This document shows, piece after piece, positions 8,245 to 20,200 of a stretch of 64,000 nt of DNA. Origin of the DNA: CAVRQM01 sp963822705 (GTDB lineage Bacteria; Pseudomonadota; Alphaproteobacteria; Acetobacterales; Acetobacteraceae); contig CAWGIX010000010.1 of the NCBI GenBank assembly GCA_963822705.1, forward strand, positions 1-64,000, given 5' to 3'. The position numbers and the translations under genes were made by a program. The notes under the pieces are model-generated. The model was not told the origin of the DNA. It saw only the letters and a list, made by a program, of their open reading frames with translations, and ran no database searches. Positions within the stretch are counted from its first letter, which is position 1; each line of letters opens with the position of its first letter.

Positions 8245-9912
8245 TTGGTCATACTTCCTCCATGCGACGATTCGCCGTGCCGCAGGTTGGCCCCTGACGA
8301 TCGCTCGGCCGTGAGCCGCAGGGGAATGTCGGCCACGCTCAGCCGCGAGGCCGATTCCGCGCCGCGCGACGGCGCGAGCCCGCTGCGTATCGGCACGTTG
8401 CGGCTGCCGCAGCTGCAGTATCTTCGCGGGCTTGCCGCGGCATCGGTGGTGGCGTTCCACCTCTCCGGACTGATTGCCGGACCGCTTGGTACGGGAACCG
8501 CGGCGCAGCTTGGCCGGCTGGTGCCGGTGCTGGGCGTGCCGCTGTTCTTCGCGATTTCCGGTTTCCTGATGGCCGTGCTGGCGGAGCGCACATCGCCGGC
8601 ACTGTTCCTGGTTCACCGGGTGATCCGCATCTACCCCGCGTACTGGCTCGCGGTGGCGGCGGCCGTCGCGCTGAATGGCGTCCGGTTCGGCCTGAACACT
8701 GTTCCCGACTTCTGGACGCTGGCCCTGGTACCGGGTCCGGGGCGCCATTACGTGCTGGGCGTGGAATGGAGTCTGCCGTTCGAGCTGACCTTCTACGTGG
8801 TGGTTTGGCTCGCCATGGTGATGGGCCTCGGGCGGCGGATGCATCTTGTCGGAGCCGCATGGCTGCTGCTGATCGCGGCGGTTTCGCTGCTGGCGCCGGC
8901 GTGGCAGCGCGACGGCACCGGCGGGGGCGCCGCGGCGGCGCTGCCGTTCATTTTGGTTTCCGAGTACACCGTACCCTTCGCGGCCGGGCTGCTAATTCCG
9001 TTCGCGGACCGTCGCGGCCTGATCACGCCCGCCTGCGGGTTGCTCGCGGCCGGCCTGATCGCCGTGGGTGCCGCGCTCGCTGTCTGGCAGCCCTGGCTCA
9101 CCGGCGCCGGGGCCGCGTTGCTGGTCGGCTACGCCGTCCATCCGGGGCGCGATTCAAAGGCGCCGTCCGGGGCACTCGTCCGGCTCGGCGACTGGAGCTA
9201 CGCGCTCTATCTCTGTCACCGGCCGGCTGTCGACGCAGTGCTGGCCATTCTCCAAGCTGAACCGGCGAAGCTCGCAACGGCAGCGGCGGGCTGTGCCTTG
9301 CTGGCGGCCGGCGCGCTGGGAACGGTCGAGCTGCGTTGTTACGCGGCGCTCAAGCGCATCGCCGATCGCCTGCCGGCCTGGAGTCTGCAGGCGTTCGGTG
9401 GGGCCGTAGTCGCCGTGTTGCTGGGCGGCGGACTGTTCACCGCGGTGCGCGAAAATCCCTATCGCGCGGCACGGGCAGAAGCCGCGCCGGCAATTGCCCG
9501 AATCCAGGCCGAAACTCCCCGAGACCTTGCTGCCCTGGCGCGGGCTGCGCGCAGTGCCGAGCTGGCCAAGTCAACGACTCTGCAGGGCGAGGCGGAGACG
9601 GTTCAAGCGGTACCGGGAGGGCTGCTGGTCGTATCAGGCTGGGCGGTGGACCGGGCGCGTCCGGGTTCGGTGACCGTCGTCTCGGTGTTTTACGGCGGTG
9701 CCCTGGTCGGCCAGACCACGACCGAGCACACGCGCAAGGACGTCGCATCTCGTCTGTCCCTGCCGCGCGCCGGCGCGCATTACGGCTTTGCGACCGTGCT
9801 GCCCTCGTTCCAATGCCGCCCCGGCACACCGCTTCTGCTGCTGTTCGTGGATCATGGCCGGTTTGCCGCTGATACGGTTGCCGCGGACCGCGTACCGTGC
9901 CCGGGGCCCTGA
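8245..9912 (+). CDS. Acyltransferase 3 family membrane protein (OafA/YrhL-like)
   Basis: Integral inner-membrane acyltransferase that would move acyl groups onto sugars or glycans at the cell surface. The family opening LPQLQYLRGLAAASVVAFH carries the catalytic His, followed by FFAISGFLMA, RRxxRIYPAYW-like HRVIRIYPAYW and about ten membrane segments up to GGAVVAVLLGGGLF. A further 150 residues form an extracytoplasmic C-terminal domain with no motif I recognise. I use TTG 8245, which has GGGAGG 6 bases upstream. ATG 8326 (MSATLSREADS) is the alternative and lies closer to the usual family start. The acceptor is unknown. Confidence 0.83.
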   Translation: MVILPPCDDSPCRRLAPDDRSAVSRRGMSATLSREADSAPRDGASPLRIGTLRLPQLQYLRGLAAASVVAFHLSGLIAGPLGTGTAAQLGRLVPVLGVPLFFAISGFLMAVLAERTSPALFLVHRVIRIYPAYWLAVAAAVALNGVRFGLNTVPDFWTLALVPGPGRHYVLGVEWSLPFELTFYVVVWLAMVMGLGRRMHLVGAAWLLLIAAVSLLAPAWQRDGTGGGAAAALPFILVSEYTVPFAAGLLIPFADRRGLITPACGLLAAGLIAVGAALAVWQPWLTGAGAALLVGYAVHPGRDSKAPSGALVRLGDWSYALYLCHRPAVDAVLAILQAEPAKLATAAAGCALLAAGALGTVELRCYAALKRIADRLPAWSLQAFGGAVVAVLLGGGLFTAVRENPYRAARAEAAPAIARIQAETPRDLAALARAARSAELAKSTTLQGEAETVQAVPGGLLVVSGWAVDRARPGSVTVVSVFYGGALVGQTTTEHTRKDVASRLSLPRAGAHYGFATVLPSFQCRPGTPLLLLFVDHGRFAADTVAADRVPCPGP

Positions 9913-9925
9913 TCGGCGGGACCGT

Positions 9926-10474
9926 TCATCCGGCCCCGCGCCTAAAACACCCCGCTTCGTGGTCGTCGACGATCCCCGTCGCCTGCATCCAGGCATAGAC
10001 GATCACCGGCCCCACGAACTTGAACCCGCGTTGTTTCAGCGCCACCGACATCCGTTCCGAAAGGGCGCTCTTCACCAGCCGCTCGCCGGTGCCGCGGATC
10101 GGGGCGCCCCCGGCCAGGCCCCAGCAGAAGGCGGCAAAATCCTCGCCCGCCGTCTGCATGGCCAGATAGGCACGCGCCCCCCCGATCGTCGCCTCGATCT
10201 TTTGCCGCGAGCGCACGATACCCGGATCGGCCAGCAGCCGCTCCACATCCGCTGCCCCGAACCGCGCCACGGCGGCCGGGTCGAAGCCTGCGAAGGCGGC
10301 GCGAAACGCCTCGCGCTTGCGCAGAATCGTCAGCCACGACAGCCCGGCCTGGAAGCCGTCCAGCATCAGCTTTTCCCACAGCGCCCGGCTGTCGTGCTCC
10401 GGCACGCCCCACTCCTCGTCGTGGTAGGCGCGCAGCAACGGATCGCTCTCCGCCCAGGCGCAGCGATGCGACAC
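9926..10474 (-). CDS. tag: DNA-3-methyladenine glycosylase I
   Basis: Base-excision repair enzyme that removes 3-methyladenine from DNA. Family motifs are clear: CAWAESDPLLRAYHDEEWG at the N-terminus, WEKLMLDGFQAGLSWLTIL, then KFVGPVIVYAWMQATG and the C-terminal DDHEAGCF. Cys5, His18, and the His and Cys of DDHEAGC match the four zinc ligands of the Tag family. At 182 aa it has the normal length. It is convergent with the acyltransferase gene (14 bases apart) and divergent from the MFS gene. Confidence 0.95.
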   Translation of the reverse strand: MSHRCAWAESDPLLRAYHDEEWGVPEHDSRALWEKLMLDGFQAGLSWLTILRKREAFRAAFAGFDPAAVARFGAADVERLLADPGIVRSRQKIEATIGGARAYLAMQTAGEDFAAFCWGLAGGAPIRGTGERLVKSALSERMSVALKQRGFKFVGPVIVYAWMQATGIVDDHEAGCFRRGAG

Positions 10475-10553
10475 CGCAAAACTCCCGATGACGCGACATC
10501 ATGCGCCGGTAGCGCGCGGCGCCAAACGGTTTTACAACCGGACTGCCCGCGCC

Positions 10554-12095
10554 ATGGACGCTCCCGCCCCCGACATCGCGTCCGCGCCGACGCACGACCT
10601 GCCCCGCTTCACGCACCGCCAGATTCTGCGCGTGCTGTCCGGCGTGCTGCTCTGCATTTTTCTGGCCGCCATCGACCAGACCGTGGTGATCCCCGCGGTG
10701 CCCGCGATCGCGGCCGATCTGAACGGCTTCGACCATCTGGCCTGGATCGTCTCGGCTTACTTGCTGACCTCCACGGCGGCGACCCCCGTCTATGGCAAGC
10801 TGTCGGACATCTACGGACGGCGCGCGCTGTTGTTGCCGGCCATTGTCCTGTTCGTGGCGGCCTCGATGCTGTGCGGCGCGGCGCAGACGCTGTGGCAGCT
10901 GATTCTTGCCCGCGCGCTGCAGGGACTGGGCGGGGCCGGGCTGATGGCCATGGCGCAGGCGGCGATCGCCGACGTGGTATCGCCGCGCGAGCGCGGCCGC
11001 TACCAGGGCTATATGGCCGGTGCCTGGGCAGTGGCCAGCATCGCCGGGCCGGTGGTGGGCGGCTGGGTCACCGACGCGCTCTCCTGGCGCTGGATCTTTT
11101 GGATCAACCTGCCGATCGGCGCCGTCGCCTTTGCGCTGTCCAGCCGGGCGCTGCGGCTGCTCGTGGTGCGCCGCGACCAACAATCCCGCATCGACTATGC
11201 CGGCGCCGCGCTGCTCGCCGCCATCACCACGGCGATCCTGCTGATACTGACCTGGGGGGGCCACGCGTTTCCATGGCTGTCCGTCCCGGTCCTGGGCCTC
11301 TCAGCACTCACCGTCGCCCTGCTCGCCGTCCTGATCCGGCAGGAGCGTCGCGCCGCCGATCCGCTGCTGCCGCCCCGGCTATTTGCCCACGGCGTGTTCG
11401 TACGCGGGGTGACGATCGGGGCGCTCGCCGCGGCCGGCATGTTCGGGGGAATTTTCCTGCTGCCGCTGTTCTTCCAACTCCTGCGCGGCGCCAGCGCGGA
11501 GCAGGCGGGCCGGCTGATCGTGCCGTTCCTGGCCTTCAACGTGGTGGGTGCCTACGGCGCCGGACAGCTGGCACGGCGCATGGGCCGGGGCCGGGTGATT
11601 CTGATGACCGGGCTGGCGGCAGGAACCGCCGGTTTCGCCCTGCTGGCGACGCTCGGCGCATCCAGCGGGTACGCAGCCGTCCTGGCCGCGATGGCGGTGG
11701 TGGGGTTCGGTATCGGCGCCTGCATGCCGACGAGCCTGGTCATCGTGCAGAACGCAGCCGACCGCCGCGACGTGGGTGCGGCCACCGGCGGCATCCTGTT
11801 CCTGCGCTCGATGGGCGGTGCGGTCGGCAGCACGCTCGCCGGCTCGCTGCTGGCCGGGCGCGTCGAGACGGCCGGCGGCCACGTCGATCTGGCGGCGCTG
11901 CGCGGCCACCCAGGAGCTGGAGCCGGCGCGGGCGGCATCAATCCGGGGCTGGGCGAGGCGGTCCGCGCCGGCCTCGCGCGCGGCTTTCATGCCGGGTTCC
12001 TGGCCGAGGCGGTGCTGCTGGGGCTTGCCTTCGCGGTCTGTCTGGGCCTGCACGATCTGACGTTCAAGTCGAGCGACCCGGAGCGCCGGCGGTAA
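10554..12095 (+). CDS. MFS drug exporter, DHA2 (EmrB/QacA-like) family
   Basis: Proton-driven multidrug exporter with about 14 membrane segments. TM1 carries the DHA2 signature FLAAIDQTVVIPAVPAIAAD. Motif A reads GKLSDIYGRR, and motif C reads AVASIAGPVVGGW in TM5. ATG 10554 (MDAPAPDIASAPTHDLPR) is preferred because upstream codons give a poor, Arg-rich extension. It stands alone; its 3' end is 11 bases from the convergent livF. The substrates cannot be inferred. Confidence 0.9.
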   Translation: MDAPAPDIASAPTHDLPRFTHRQILRVLSGVLLCIFLAAIDQTVVIPAVPAIAADLNGFDHLAWIVSAYLLTSTAATPVYGKLSDIYGRRALLLPAIVLFVAASMLCGAAQTLWQLILARALQGLGGAGLMAMAQAAIADVVSPRERGRYQGYMAGAWAVASIAGPVVGGWVTDALSWRWIFWINLPIGAVAFALSSRALRLLVVRRDQQSRIDYAGAALLAAITTAILLILTWGGHAFPWLSVPVLGLSALTVALLAVLIRQERRAADPLLPPRLFAHGVFVRGVTIGALAAAGMFGGIFLLPLFFQLLRGASAEQAGRLIVPFLAFNVVGAYGAGQLARRMGRGRVILMTGLAAGTAGFALLATLGASSGYAAVLAAMAVVGFGIGACMPTSLVIVQNAADRRDVGAATGGILFLRSMGGAVGSTLAGSLLAGRVETAGGHVDLAALRGHPGAGAGAGGINPGLGEAVRAGLARGFHAGFLAEAVLLGLAFAVCLGLHDLTFKSSDPERRR

Positions 12096-12105
12096 GTCAG
12101 GCTGT

Positions 12106-12800
<695 letters not shown>

Positions 12801-12804
<4 letters not shown>

Positions 12805-14630
12805 GCGGCGGCGACCCCGCCCAGATAGGCTTCCTGCACCAGGCGGTTGCGCTGGATTTCCGCCGGCGTGCCTTCCGCCAGCAGCGTTCCTTCGGCGAGC
12901 ACGGTGATGCGCTCGGCCAGCTCGAACATGGCGTCCATGTCGTGCTCGACGATCACCAGGGTGCGGCCGCGGCGGATGTTGCGCAGCAGCTGCACCGTCT
13001 CGGCGCGCTCGCGCGGGCTCATGCCGGCCAGCGGCTCGTCCAGCAGCAGCAGCGTGGGCGAGGAGGCCAGGGCCAGGCCGATCTCCAGCCGCCGCTTTTC
13101 GCCATAGGCCAGCGCTGCCACCGGCGTATCGGCGCGGGCAGAAAGGTTCACCAGGGCCAGGGTCTGCTCCACCTGCAACCCCAAGCCGGGCACGCGGTGC
13201 AGCCGGCGCAGCAGGTCGGCGCGGAATATTCCCCGGCGCTCGGCCAGGGCGGCAATGGTAATGTTCTGCCGCACCGTCAGGCGGCCAAAAAGCTGGTTGA
13301 CCTGATAGCTTTTGGTCAGGCCGAGCTGGCACACTTCGGCCACCCCGCGCCCGGTGATGTCGTGGCCGTGGAACATGATTTTGCCCGAGGTCGGCGGCAC
13401 CTCGCAGGTCAGCATCTTGAAGAACGTGCTTTTTCCCGCGCCGTTCGGCCCGATCACGCCGCGCAGCTCGCCCTCGTTCACCGAGAACGTAATGTCGCGG
13501 TTCGCCAGCAGACCGCCATAGCGCCTGGTAAGGTTTTCCGTCTCCAGAATCGGGCCGGCGTAACCGTGGTCCGGCACGCGGCGGCGCGCGGCGGGTCCCA
13601 CGCTGGCGAGCGGCGCCATGCTCGGTTCCTGCGGCGATTCTTCGGGCGCGGGTTTTTGCGGCCTGGCAAACAGGTCGCGAATGCCCCCCAAAATGCCGTG
13701 GCGCAAGAAACAGACCAGCAGCACGAAAATCACGCCCAGGCCCAGCCGCCACGCATTGCCGAGACCCACCGGCCCCTGCAGGAAATCGCGCAAATAGAGC
13801 CAGACCGCGGCTCCGATCAGCGGACCGAACAGCGTCCCGGCGCCGCCGATCACCGTCTGGATCACCAGTTGGCCCGACGTGTCGAACGTGAAAGCGTCGG
13901 GCGGCATGTAGCCCTGCAACACGCCCAGCAAGCCGCCGGCGAAACCGGCATAGGCGGCGGCAATCACGAACACCGTCAGCTTATAGGCCCAAACGGAATG
14001 GCCCAACGCCTGCACGCGCTGCGGGTTGTCGCGGATAGCAACCAGGATCGCCCCCACCGGCGAGGCGACAATTCTTCGCGCGACTACGAGGCCCACAAAG
14101 AAACAGGCAGCCAAAAACCAGTACATCGACCAGCCCGGCATCACCGGGTAGTGGAACGGTCCGAAACGAAAGCTTGGCGCCGGCACGCCGGGAATGCCGT
14201 TCTCGCCGCCGGTGAAATCCGATAGCGGCGAGTTTTCGAGGAAGAAGAACACTTCGGCGATCGCCACGGTGATCATGGCGAAATAGATGCCGGTGCGCCG
14301 CAGCGCGATCATCCCCACCAGCACGCCGGCCAGCATGGCGGCAAGCGTGCCGATCACCAGGGCCAGCAGCACGCTGGCGAGAAAATTATTGGTGAGGAGG
14401 TAGGCGGCGACAAAACCGCCGGTGCCGAAGAACGCCGATTGGCCGAACGACAGCAGCCCGGTGTAGCCGAACAGCAAGTCGAACCCGAGCCCGAACAGGC
14501 CCCAAACGACGATGCGGTTCACCGTATCCGCCGGAAAACCCAACGGCGGCAGCACGTAGGGCGCGATCAGCAGGCCCACCGCCGCTGCCGCTTCCGGCCA
14601 CCAGCGGTGCCAAAGCGGCTGGCGATTCAC
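12801..14630 (-). CDS. livM-livG: Fused permease-ATPase LivM-LivG of the same ABC importer
   Basis: One uninterrupted 609-residue frame. Residues 1 to about 330 are the LivM permease: GFDLLFGYTGLLSFGQSAFFGTGGF, GIYFAMITVAIAEVFFF, AIRDNPQRVQALGH and TLFGPLIGAAVWLYLRDFLQ, with about nine membrane segments. From about residue 370 the LivG ATPase follows: RYGGLLANRDITF, Walker A GPNGAGKST, GLTKSYQVNQLFGRLTV, AYGEKRRLEIGLALA (signature), LLLLDEPLAGM and VEHDMDAMFEL. The linker is FARPQKPAPEESPQEP. GTG 14630 overlaps the livH stop (GTGA). No stop or frame change separates the halves, so the fusion looks genuine, although a lost stop from a read error cannot be excluded. Confidence 0.88.
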
Positions 14631-15503
14631 GCTCGCCCCTGCTGACCCAAAAGTCCTTGCGGGCGCAGCACCAGCACCAGCGTCATGACCACGAACAGCA
14701 TGACCTGCGCGTAGCTGGGATCGATCATCGAGGTGAGGCTGAGGATCTCCCCGGCGATCAGGCCGCCCAGCACCGCGCCGGGAAACGAGCCGACGCCGCC
14801 GATCACCACCACCACGAACGTTTCGACCAGAATGGCGTCTCCGGAATCCGGGGTCAGCGCCACCACCGGCGCGTTGACGATGCCGGCAAAGCCCGCCGGC
14901 CATGGCGCCGATGCCGAACACCACCATGAACACGCGAAAGACGTTGATGCCCAGCATGTCGACCATGCCGGAATCCTCGATGCCGGCGCGCACCACCATG
15001 CCGATACGGGTGCGGTACAGCACCACGTACAGCGCCGCCAGCGCCACCGCGGCGATGCCGAGCACGACGATGCGGTAGGTGGGATAGACCAGAAACCCGA
15101 GTGATGTGACGCCCATCGCCCAGGGCGGCGGCGGGATCGACACGGTATCGCTGCCGAACACCAGCCGCACCAGTTCCACCATCACGATGCCGAGACCGAA
15201 CGTGACCAGGATCTGGTCCTCGTGCGGGCGGCGGTAGAAATGGCGGATGATTACCCGCTCCAGCACCAGGCCCAGCACCGCCATGAACAGCGCACCGGTC
15301 AGCACGGCAAGGGCGAACGATCCGGTCTGCTGGTAGGCCACGTAGCCGGCATAGCCGCCCAGCATGAACATGGCACCGTGCGCCAGGTTCAGCACGCCCA
15401 ACGTGCCGTAGATGATCGTCAGCCCCGAGCTGATCAGCGACAGCAGCGCACCCAACGCCAGCCCGTTGAAAAACTGCGAGATGAAGTTGGGCCAGCTCAG
15501 CAC
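14627..15503 (-). CDS. livH: Branched-chain amino acid/amide ABC permease LivH, frameshifted
   Basis: First permease of the HAAT-type importer: FFNGLALGALLSLISSGLTIIYG, LNLAHGAMFMLGGYAGY, LERVIIRHFYRRP, YRTRIGMVVRAGIEDSGMVDMLGIN. The frame moves one base near 14895, after VVFGIGAMAGG. The next frame continues FAGIVNAPVVALTPDSGDAI, VVVVIGGVGSFPGAVLGGL and ends LVLRPQGLLGQQGRA, which completes the family length. The start is taken as GTG 15503 (VLSWPNFISQFFNG). It lies 150 bases downstream of the binding-protein gene, with a palindromic repeat between them. Confidence 0.88.
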
Positions 15504-15512
15504 GTCACAGCT

Positions 15513-15607
15513 ACCCCGTCATGGCCGGGCTTGGCCCGGCCATCGAGCCCCACATGCAACGTCTCCGTGGTCGGGCTGGGTGGCCGGGTCAAGCCCGGCC
15601 ATGACGA
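15513..15607. repeat. REP-like palindromic repeat between livH and its binding-protein gene
   Basis: Two arms, GTCATGGCCGGGCTTG.CCCGGCC (15518-15541) and its inverse GGCCGGGTCAAGCCCGGCCATGAC (15582-15605), each also self-complementary. This form (ATGGCCGGGCTTG.CCCGGCCAT) is typical of dispersed intergenic palindromes in alphaproteobacteria. In the transcript it would fold into strong hairpins that could reduce read-through and explain higher binding-protein expression than permease expression. Confidence 0.7.
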
Positions 15608-15653
15608 TCCTCTCGAGGCGCGAGGACGGCTCGCCCTTTCGCCTTTGCCATCA

Positions 15654-16991
15654 TCATGTGGCCGGCCCGAGCTTGCAGCCGAACGCGTCGGGATTTTGCA
15701 TCAGCCCCGCGCCGGGCACGATTTCGACGATATCGTAATAGTCGTCGGCCGACTTCATGTCCGCTTTCTTCTTGCCGCGGACGATTATGACCGGCCGGAC
15801 AAGCTGGTGGTCTGCGGCGCGGAATTCGACCTTGCCTACGGTGCTGTCGTTCACGTTGCCGGCCTCGTAAGCGGCGACGATGGCGGGCGGGTAGAAGGTC
15901 TGCGCCCGTTCCACCGCGTCGGCCCACAGCGCCAGATCCAGGTACCCGGCATTGGCGCCCCATTCCGGCTTGTAGCCGTATTTTTTGTCGAACTTCTCGA
16001 CGAATTCGCGCGCCAGCGGGAACTGGTCCTGCAGCGTCCACCAGAAATCCGTCGCGGCATAGACGCCGGCCATCAGGTCCGGTCCGACATCGCGCGCCAG
16101 GAACGGCGTATTGTACGGCACGGCGAGAGTTTGCTTGCTCAGAATTCCGAACTGCTGCGCCTGCTTGATCGACTGCACGGCGTCGTTGCCAAAATTGATG
16201 TTGACGAACACATCGGCACCGCTATTGGCGATGTTCAGCAAATACGAGCTGTAATCCGGTGCTCCCAGCGGCGCCACCTGTGCTGTTGCCGTGGTCCACT
16301 CGCCGGTTTTGAGGAACGCCTCCATCGACTGATGGACGGTGTGGCCGTAAGTGTAGTCAGGAATGAGGTACGCGGCCTTCTTGCCGCTGCCGAGATTCTT
16401 GATCAGCACCGGCGCGATCGCCGCCGCGGCGGTCTGCCCGTAGAAACATTCCCGGAACGAATAGCGCACGCAGTCCTTGCCGGTGGTGTCGTTCGAACCG
16501 CTGATGCCGGGCAGGTAGATGACTTTTTCCTGCTGAGCCAACTTGTTGAGCGCCACGGCTTCGGCGCTGGACACGCTGCCGGTGATAAGCGAGGCCTTGT
16601 TCTGGCTGATGAAGCGCGAGCCGTTTTGGACCGCGTTGTTCGGCTTGGCGCTGGAGTTCGCCACTTCGAAGACCACCCGCTTGCCGAGCACGCCTTTGGT
16701 GGTGTGCGGCGAGATGGCGCGGATCAGCGCATCCCCGGCATTCAGATGCTCGATCGCAAGCTGGTAGCCTTTCAGCACATCCTCGCCCGACACGGCGTAG
16801 GTTCCGGTACGCGGAATGGTAATGCCGATGAATACGGTGTCCCCGGACGTACCGGCCGGGTAGGTGCCGATCGCCGGTTGGTCGGCGGCTCGCGTCGCCG
16901 CCGGCAGCAGGGCCGATCCGGCGAAGCCCGCGGCCCCCGCGATCACCGCTCGTCGGGAGGGCGATCGGCCAAATCCACCAGCGATACCCAT
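15654..16991 (-). CDS. ABC transporter substrate-binding protein (Peripla_BP_6, HAAT family), Tat-exported
   Basis: Periplasmic receptor for the LivHMGF system, binding an amino acid, amide or related compound. The N-terminus has a twin-arginine signal, SPSRRAVIAGAAGFAGSALL, then the mature start near AADQPAIGT. The family elements TVFIGITIPRTGTYAVSGED, GYQLAIEHLN and FISQNKASLITGSVSSAEA are present. ATG 16991 has GGGAGA 7 bases upstream and gives 445 aa. First gene of the operon. The ligand cannot be read from the sequence; amide/urea-type binders look similar. Confidence 0.88.
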   Translation of the reverse strand: MGIAGGFGRSPSRRAVIAGAAGFAGSALLPAATRAADQPAIGTYPAGTSGDTVFIGITIPRTGTYAVSGEDVLKGYQLAIEHLNAGDALIRAISPHTTKGVLGKRVVFEVANSSAKPNNAVQNGSRFISQNKASLITGSVSSAEAVALNKLAQQEKVIYLPGISGSNDTTGKDCVRYSFRECFYGQTAAAAIAPVLIKNLGSGKKAAYLIPDYTYGHTVHQSMEAFLKTGEWTTATAQVAPLGAPDYSSYLLNIANSGADVFVNINFGNDAVQSIKQAQQFGILSKQTLAVPYNTPFLARDVGPDLMAGVYAATDFWWTLQDQFPLAREFVEKFDKKYGYKPEWGANAGYLDLALWADAVERAQTFYPPAIVAAYEAGNVNDSTVGKVEFRAADHQLVRPVIIVRGKKKADMKSADDYYDIVEIVPGAGLMQNPDAFGCKLGPAT

Positions 16992-17223
16992 CTGTTTTCT
17001 CCCGTATCGTCCCGACGCCGCGTTCAGCACTCCCGCTACCCTAGGGGGGTGCTGCACGGTTCGCAATCATGGCCGTGCCACAGCATTTTTGCGCGGATGT
17101 CGCCGGATGGGACGCGCCCTGCGGGTTTTGGGGAGCCGCATCGCCGTGCGCGTGGCTTGACCTGCAGCAGCCGAGACCCTTTTTGTGCCCCGGGCCGGCT
17201 CGGTCCGCGCACAGGACCGGTTT

Positions 17224-20200
17224 ATGGACGCTTTCACCCTGGGCTTCGGCTCGACCTTTTCCGACCTTTCGACCCGAGACGGACTGATCCGGCTCGACAA
17301 GCTGTTTTTGGCCCGGCTGGGCGAGGACGAGCCCGACCTCCACGCCCGCCTTCTGGCCGCGCGCGCCGCGCCCGAGACGCTGGACTCCAAGGCCGAGGGA
17401 CAGCTGGTGGTGGCGCTCGGCCCGGCGCTCGAAACGTTCGTAGCGCACCTGTTCGGGATCGAGGCGGAGCTGGCCGAGATTTTTCGACGCACCGCTTCAC
17501 TCGACCCGATCCACGCGTGCAAACGCCTGTTCGTGCAGCGCCAGGCCGTGAAGAAGTATCCGGACCCGTCCGGCTTCGACGCCGACGCGCTGCGGACAGG
17601 GCTCGAACAGGCCATGGGCGGCCCGCTCACTGAACTGGCGTTCGCCATGCATGTTGATGCCTGGCAAGCCAGCCAGCCCGAGTTGCTCGATATGGCGATG
17701 CGCTATGCCGCCTGGGCTACGCTGACGCCGGCGGGTCGCGCGCTACATGGCCACGGCACGCTATTCCACGTGCCCCACAAGCTCGACCCGCAGCATCTGG
17801 TGCCGGTGGAGACGATCGAACGGGACGGCGTGACGATGCTGCGTCTCCCAGAAGACCATTGGCGGCATCGCGACGGTTTTGCGCTGACCGATCCGGGCAT
17901 GGACGAGCAGCACGCCTTGGACCAGATGAACTACTGCATCTGGTGCCATACGCAGTCGAAAGATTCGTGCAGCAAGGGTCTGCATGATCGCAAGACCGGC
18001 GGGTTCGCCAAAAGCCCCTTTGGCGTGATGCTCGCCGGCTGTCCGCTGGACGAGAAAATTTCCGAGATGCACGAGCTGCGCGCGCAGGGCCACCTGCTGG
18101 CGGCTTTTGCCACGATCGCGGTCGACAACCCGATGATGGCGGCGACCGGGCACCGCATCTGCAACGACTGCATGAAGGCCTGCATCTACCAGAAACAGGA
18201 ACCGGTCGACATTCCGCAGGCCGAGACCTCCATTTTGCGTCAGGTGCTGGAGCTGCCGTGGGGCTTCGAGATCTATGCGCTGCTGACGCGCTGGAACCCG
18301 CTCGACATCCGCCGGCCACTGCCCCGAGGCGACAGCGGCCGCAAAGTGCTGGTGGTCGGCCTGGGCCCGGCCGGCTTCACGCTGGCGCATCACCTCATGA
18401 ACGATGGCCATACCGTGGTGGCGGTCGACGGGCTGAAAATCGAACCGCTCGGTTTCGACCCGGCAATGCCAATCCGCGACGCGGAAAAACTGTTCGAGAA
18501 CCTGGACGATCGCGTCATGGCGGGGTTCGGCGGCGTGGCCGAATACGGCATCACCGTCCGCTGGAACAAGAATTACCTGAAACTGGTGCGTCTGTTGCTG
18601 GAGCGACGCAGAGAATTCCGGATGTTCGGCGGCGTGCGGTTCGGCGGCGGCGCCACGCTGTCCATCGATGACGCATTCGACATGGGTTTCGACCACATCG
18701 CCCTCTGTCTGGGCGCCGGCCGCCCGACCGTGATCGACATGCCGAACGGGCTCGCGCGCGGCGTGCGCCAGGCCAGCGATTTTCTCATGGCGCTGCAACT
18801 GACGGGTGCTGCCAAGGAAAGCTCGGTCGCCAATCTGCAGCTTCGCATGCCCGTGGTGGTGATCGGCGGCGGTCTGACCGCCATCGATACCGCCACCGAA
18901 AGCCTTGCCTACTACGTGCGGCAGGTGGAGAAATTTGCCCACCGCTACCGCACGCTGATGGCCGAGCGTGGCGAGTTTTTGGTCCGCGCCGCATGGTCGG
19001 ACGAGGAGCGGGAAATCGCCGATACTTTTCTCGCGCACGCGGCCGAACTGCGGGCCGAGCGCGACGCTGCCGCGCGCCAGAGGCGCGATCCCGACCTTGC
19101 GAAACTGCTGCAAGGCTGGGGCGGAGCGACGATCGCCTATCGGAGAAAACTGACCGATGCGCCCAGCTACACGCTGAACCACGAAGAGGTGGCGAAGGCG
19201 ATGGAGGAGGGTGTGCGGTTCGCCGAAGCGCTGGCGCCAGTCGCGGTGGAGGTAGATCGTTTCGGGCACGCCAGCGGACTGCGCTGCAGTCGCGCCGATG
19301 GCGAGGAGATCGTGCTTCCGGCCGGGGCGGTGCTGGTCGCCGCCGGCACCCAGCCCAATACAGTGCTGGCGCGTGAGGATGGGCGCATCCGGCTGGACGG
19401 ACGGTATTTTCAGGCAATCGATGCCCAGAACCGTCCGGTGACGCCGGTGCGGGGTCTGGCAAAACCGGACACCGCCCAGGTGCTGATGCATCACGACGAA
19501 CGCACGCAGAAGTTCATCAGCTTTTTCGGCGATCTTCACCCAAGCTTTTTCGGCAACGTGGTCAAAGCCATGGGCAGCGCCAAGCGCGGCTATCCCGTGG
19601 TGTCGGCCGCCCTGGCCGCGCAACCGGCGAGCGAAACGGCAGCCCCGGACCTGCTGGACGCGTGCCGCCAGAGTTTGAGCGCGCGGGTTCACGCGGTGAA
19701 CCGCCTTACTCCCACCATCGTCGAAGTGGTGGTGCGCGCGCCCGCCGCTGCCCGGGCGTTTCGTCCCGGACAATTCTACCGCTTGCAGAATTTCGAGATG
19801 CACGCGCGCACGGGTCAGCGAGCCCGGCCACGGCAGCACCTTGCTGGCCATGGAAGGCTTGGCCATGACCGGCGCCTGGACCGATCCGGACGCGGGCCTC
19901 GTCTCGGTCATCGTGCTGGAGATGGGCGGCAGCTCGGATTTGTGCGCCACCTTGCAACCGGGCGAGCCGGTGGTGCTGATGGGTCCCACCGGCACGCCCA
20001 CGCATATCCATGCCAACAGCACGGTGGCGCTGGTGGGCGGCGGCCTCGGCAACGCCGTGCTGTTCAGCATCGGCGCCGCGCTGCGCGCAGCCGGCTCGCG
20101 CGTGCTGTATTTCGCCGGCTACAAGGCCATGCGGGACCGCTACAAGGTGGAGGAGATCGAGCGCGCGGCGGACGCCATCGTCTGGTGCTGCGATCGGGCG

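Noticed and set aside
9942..11264. Long minus-strand frame across the MFS gene start
   Set aside because: No similarity to any family and His/Arg/Gly-rich; it is antisense to a clear transporter and partly an alternative frame of tag.
15513..15607. Palindromic block as an insertion-sequence end
   Set aside because: No transposase or flanking target duplication. The sequence matches the common intergenic palindrome type.
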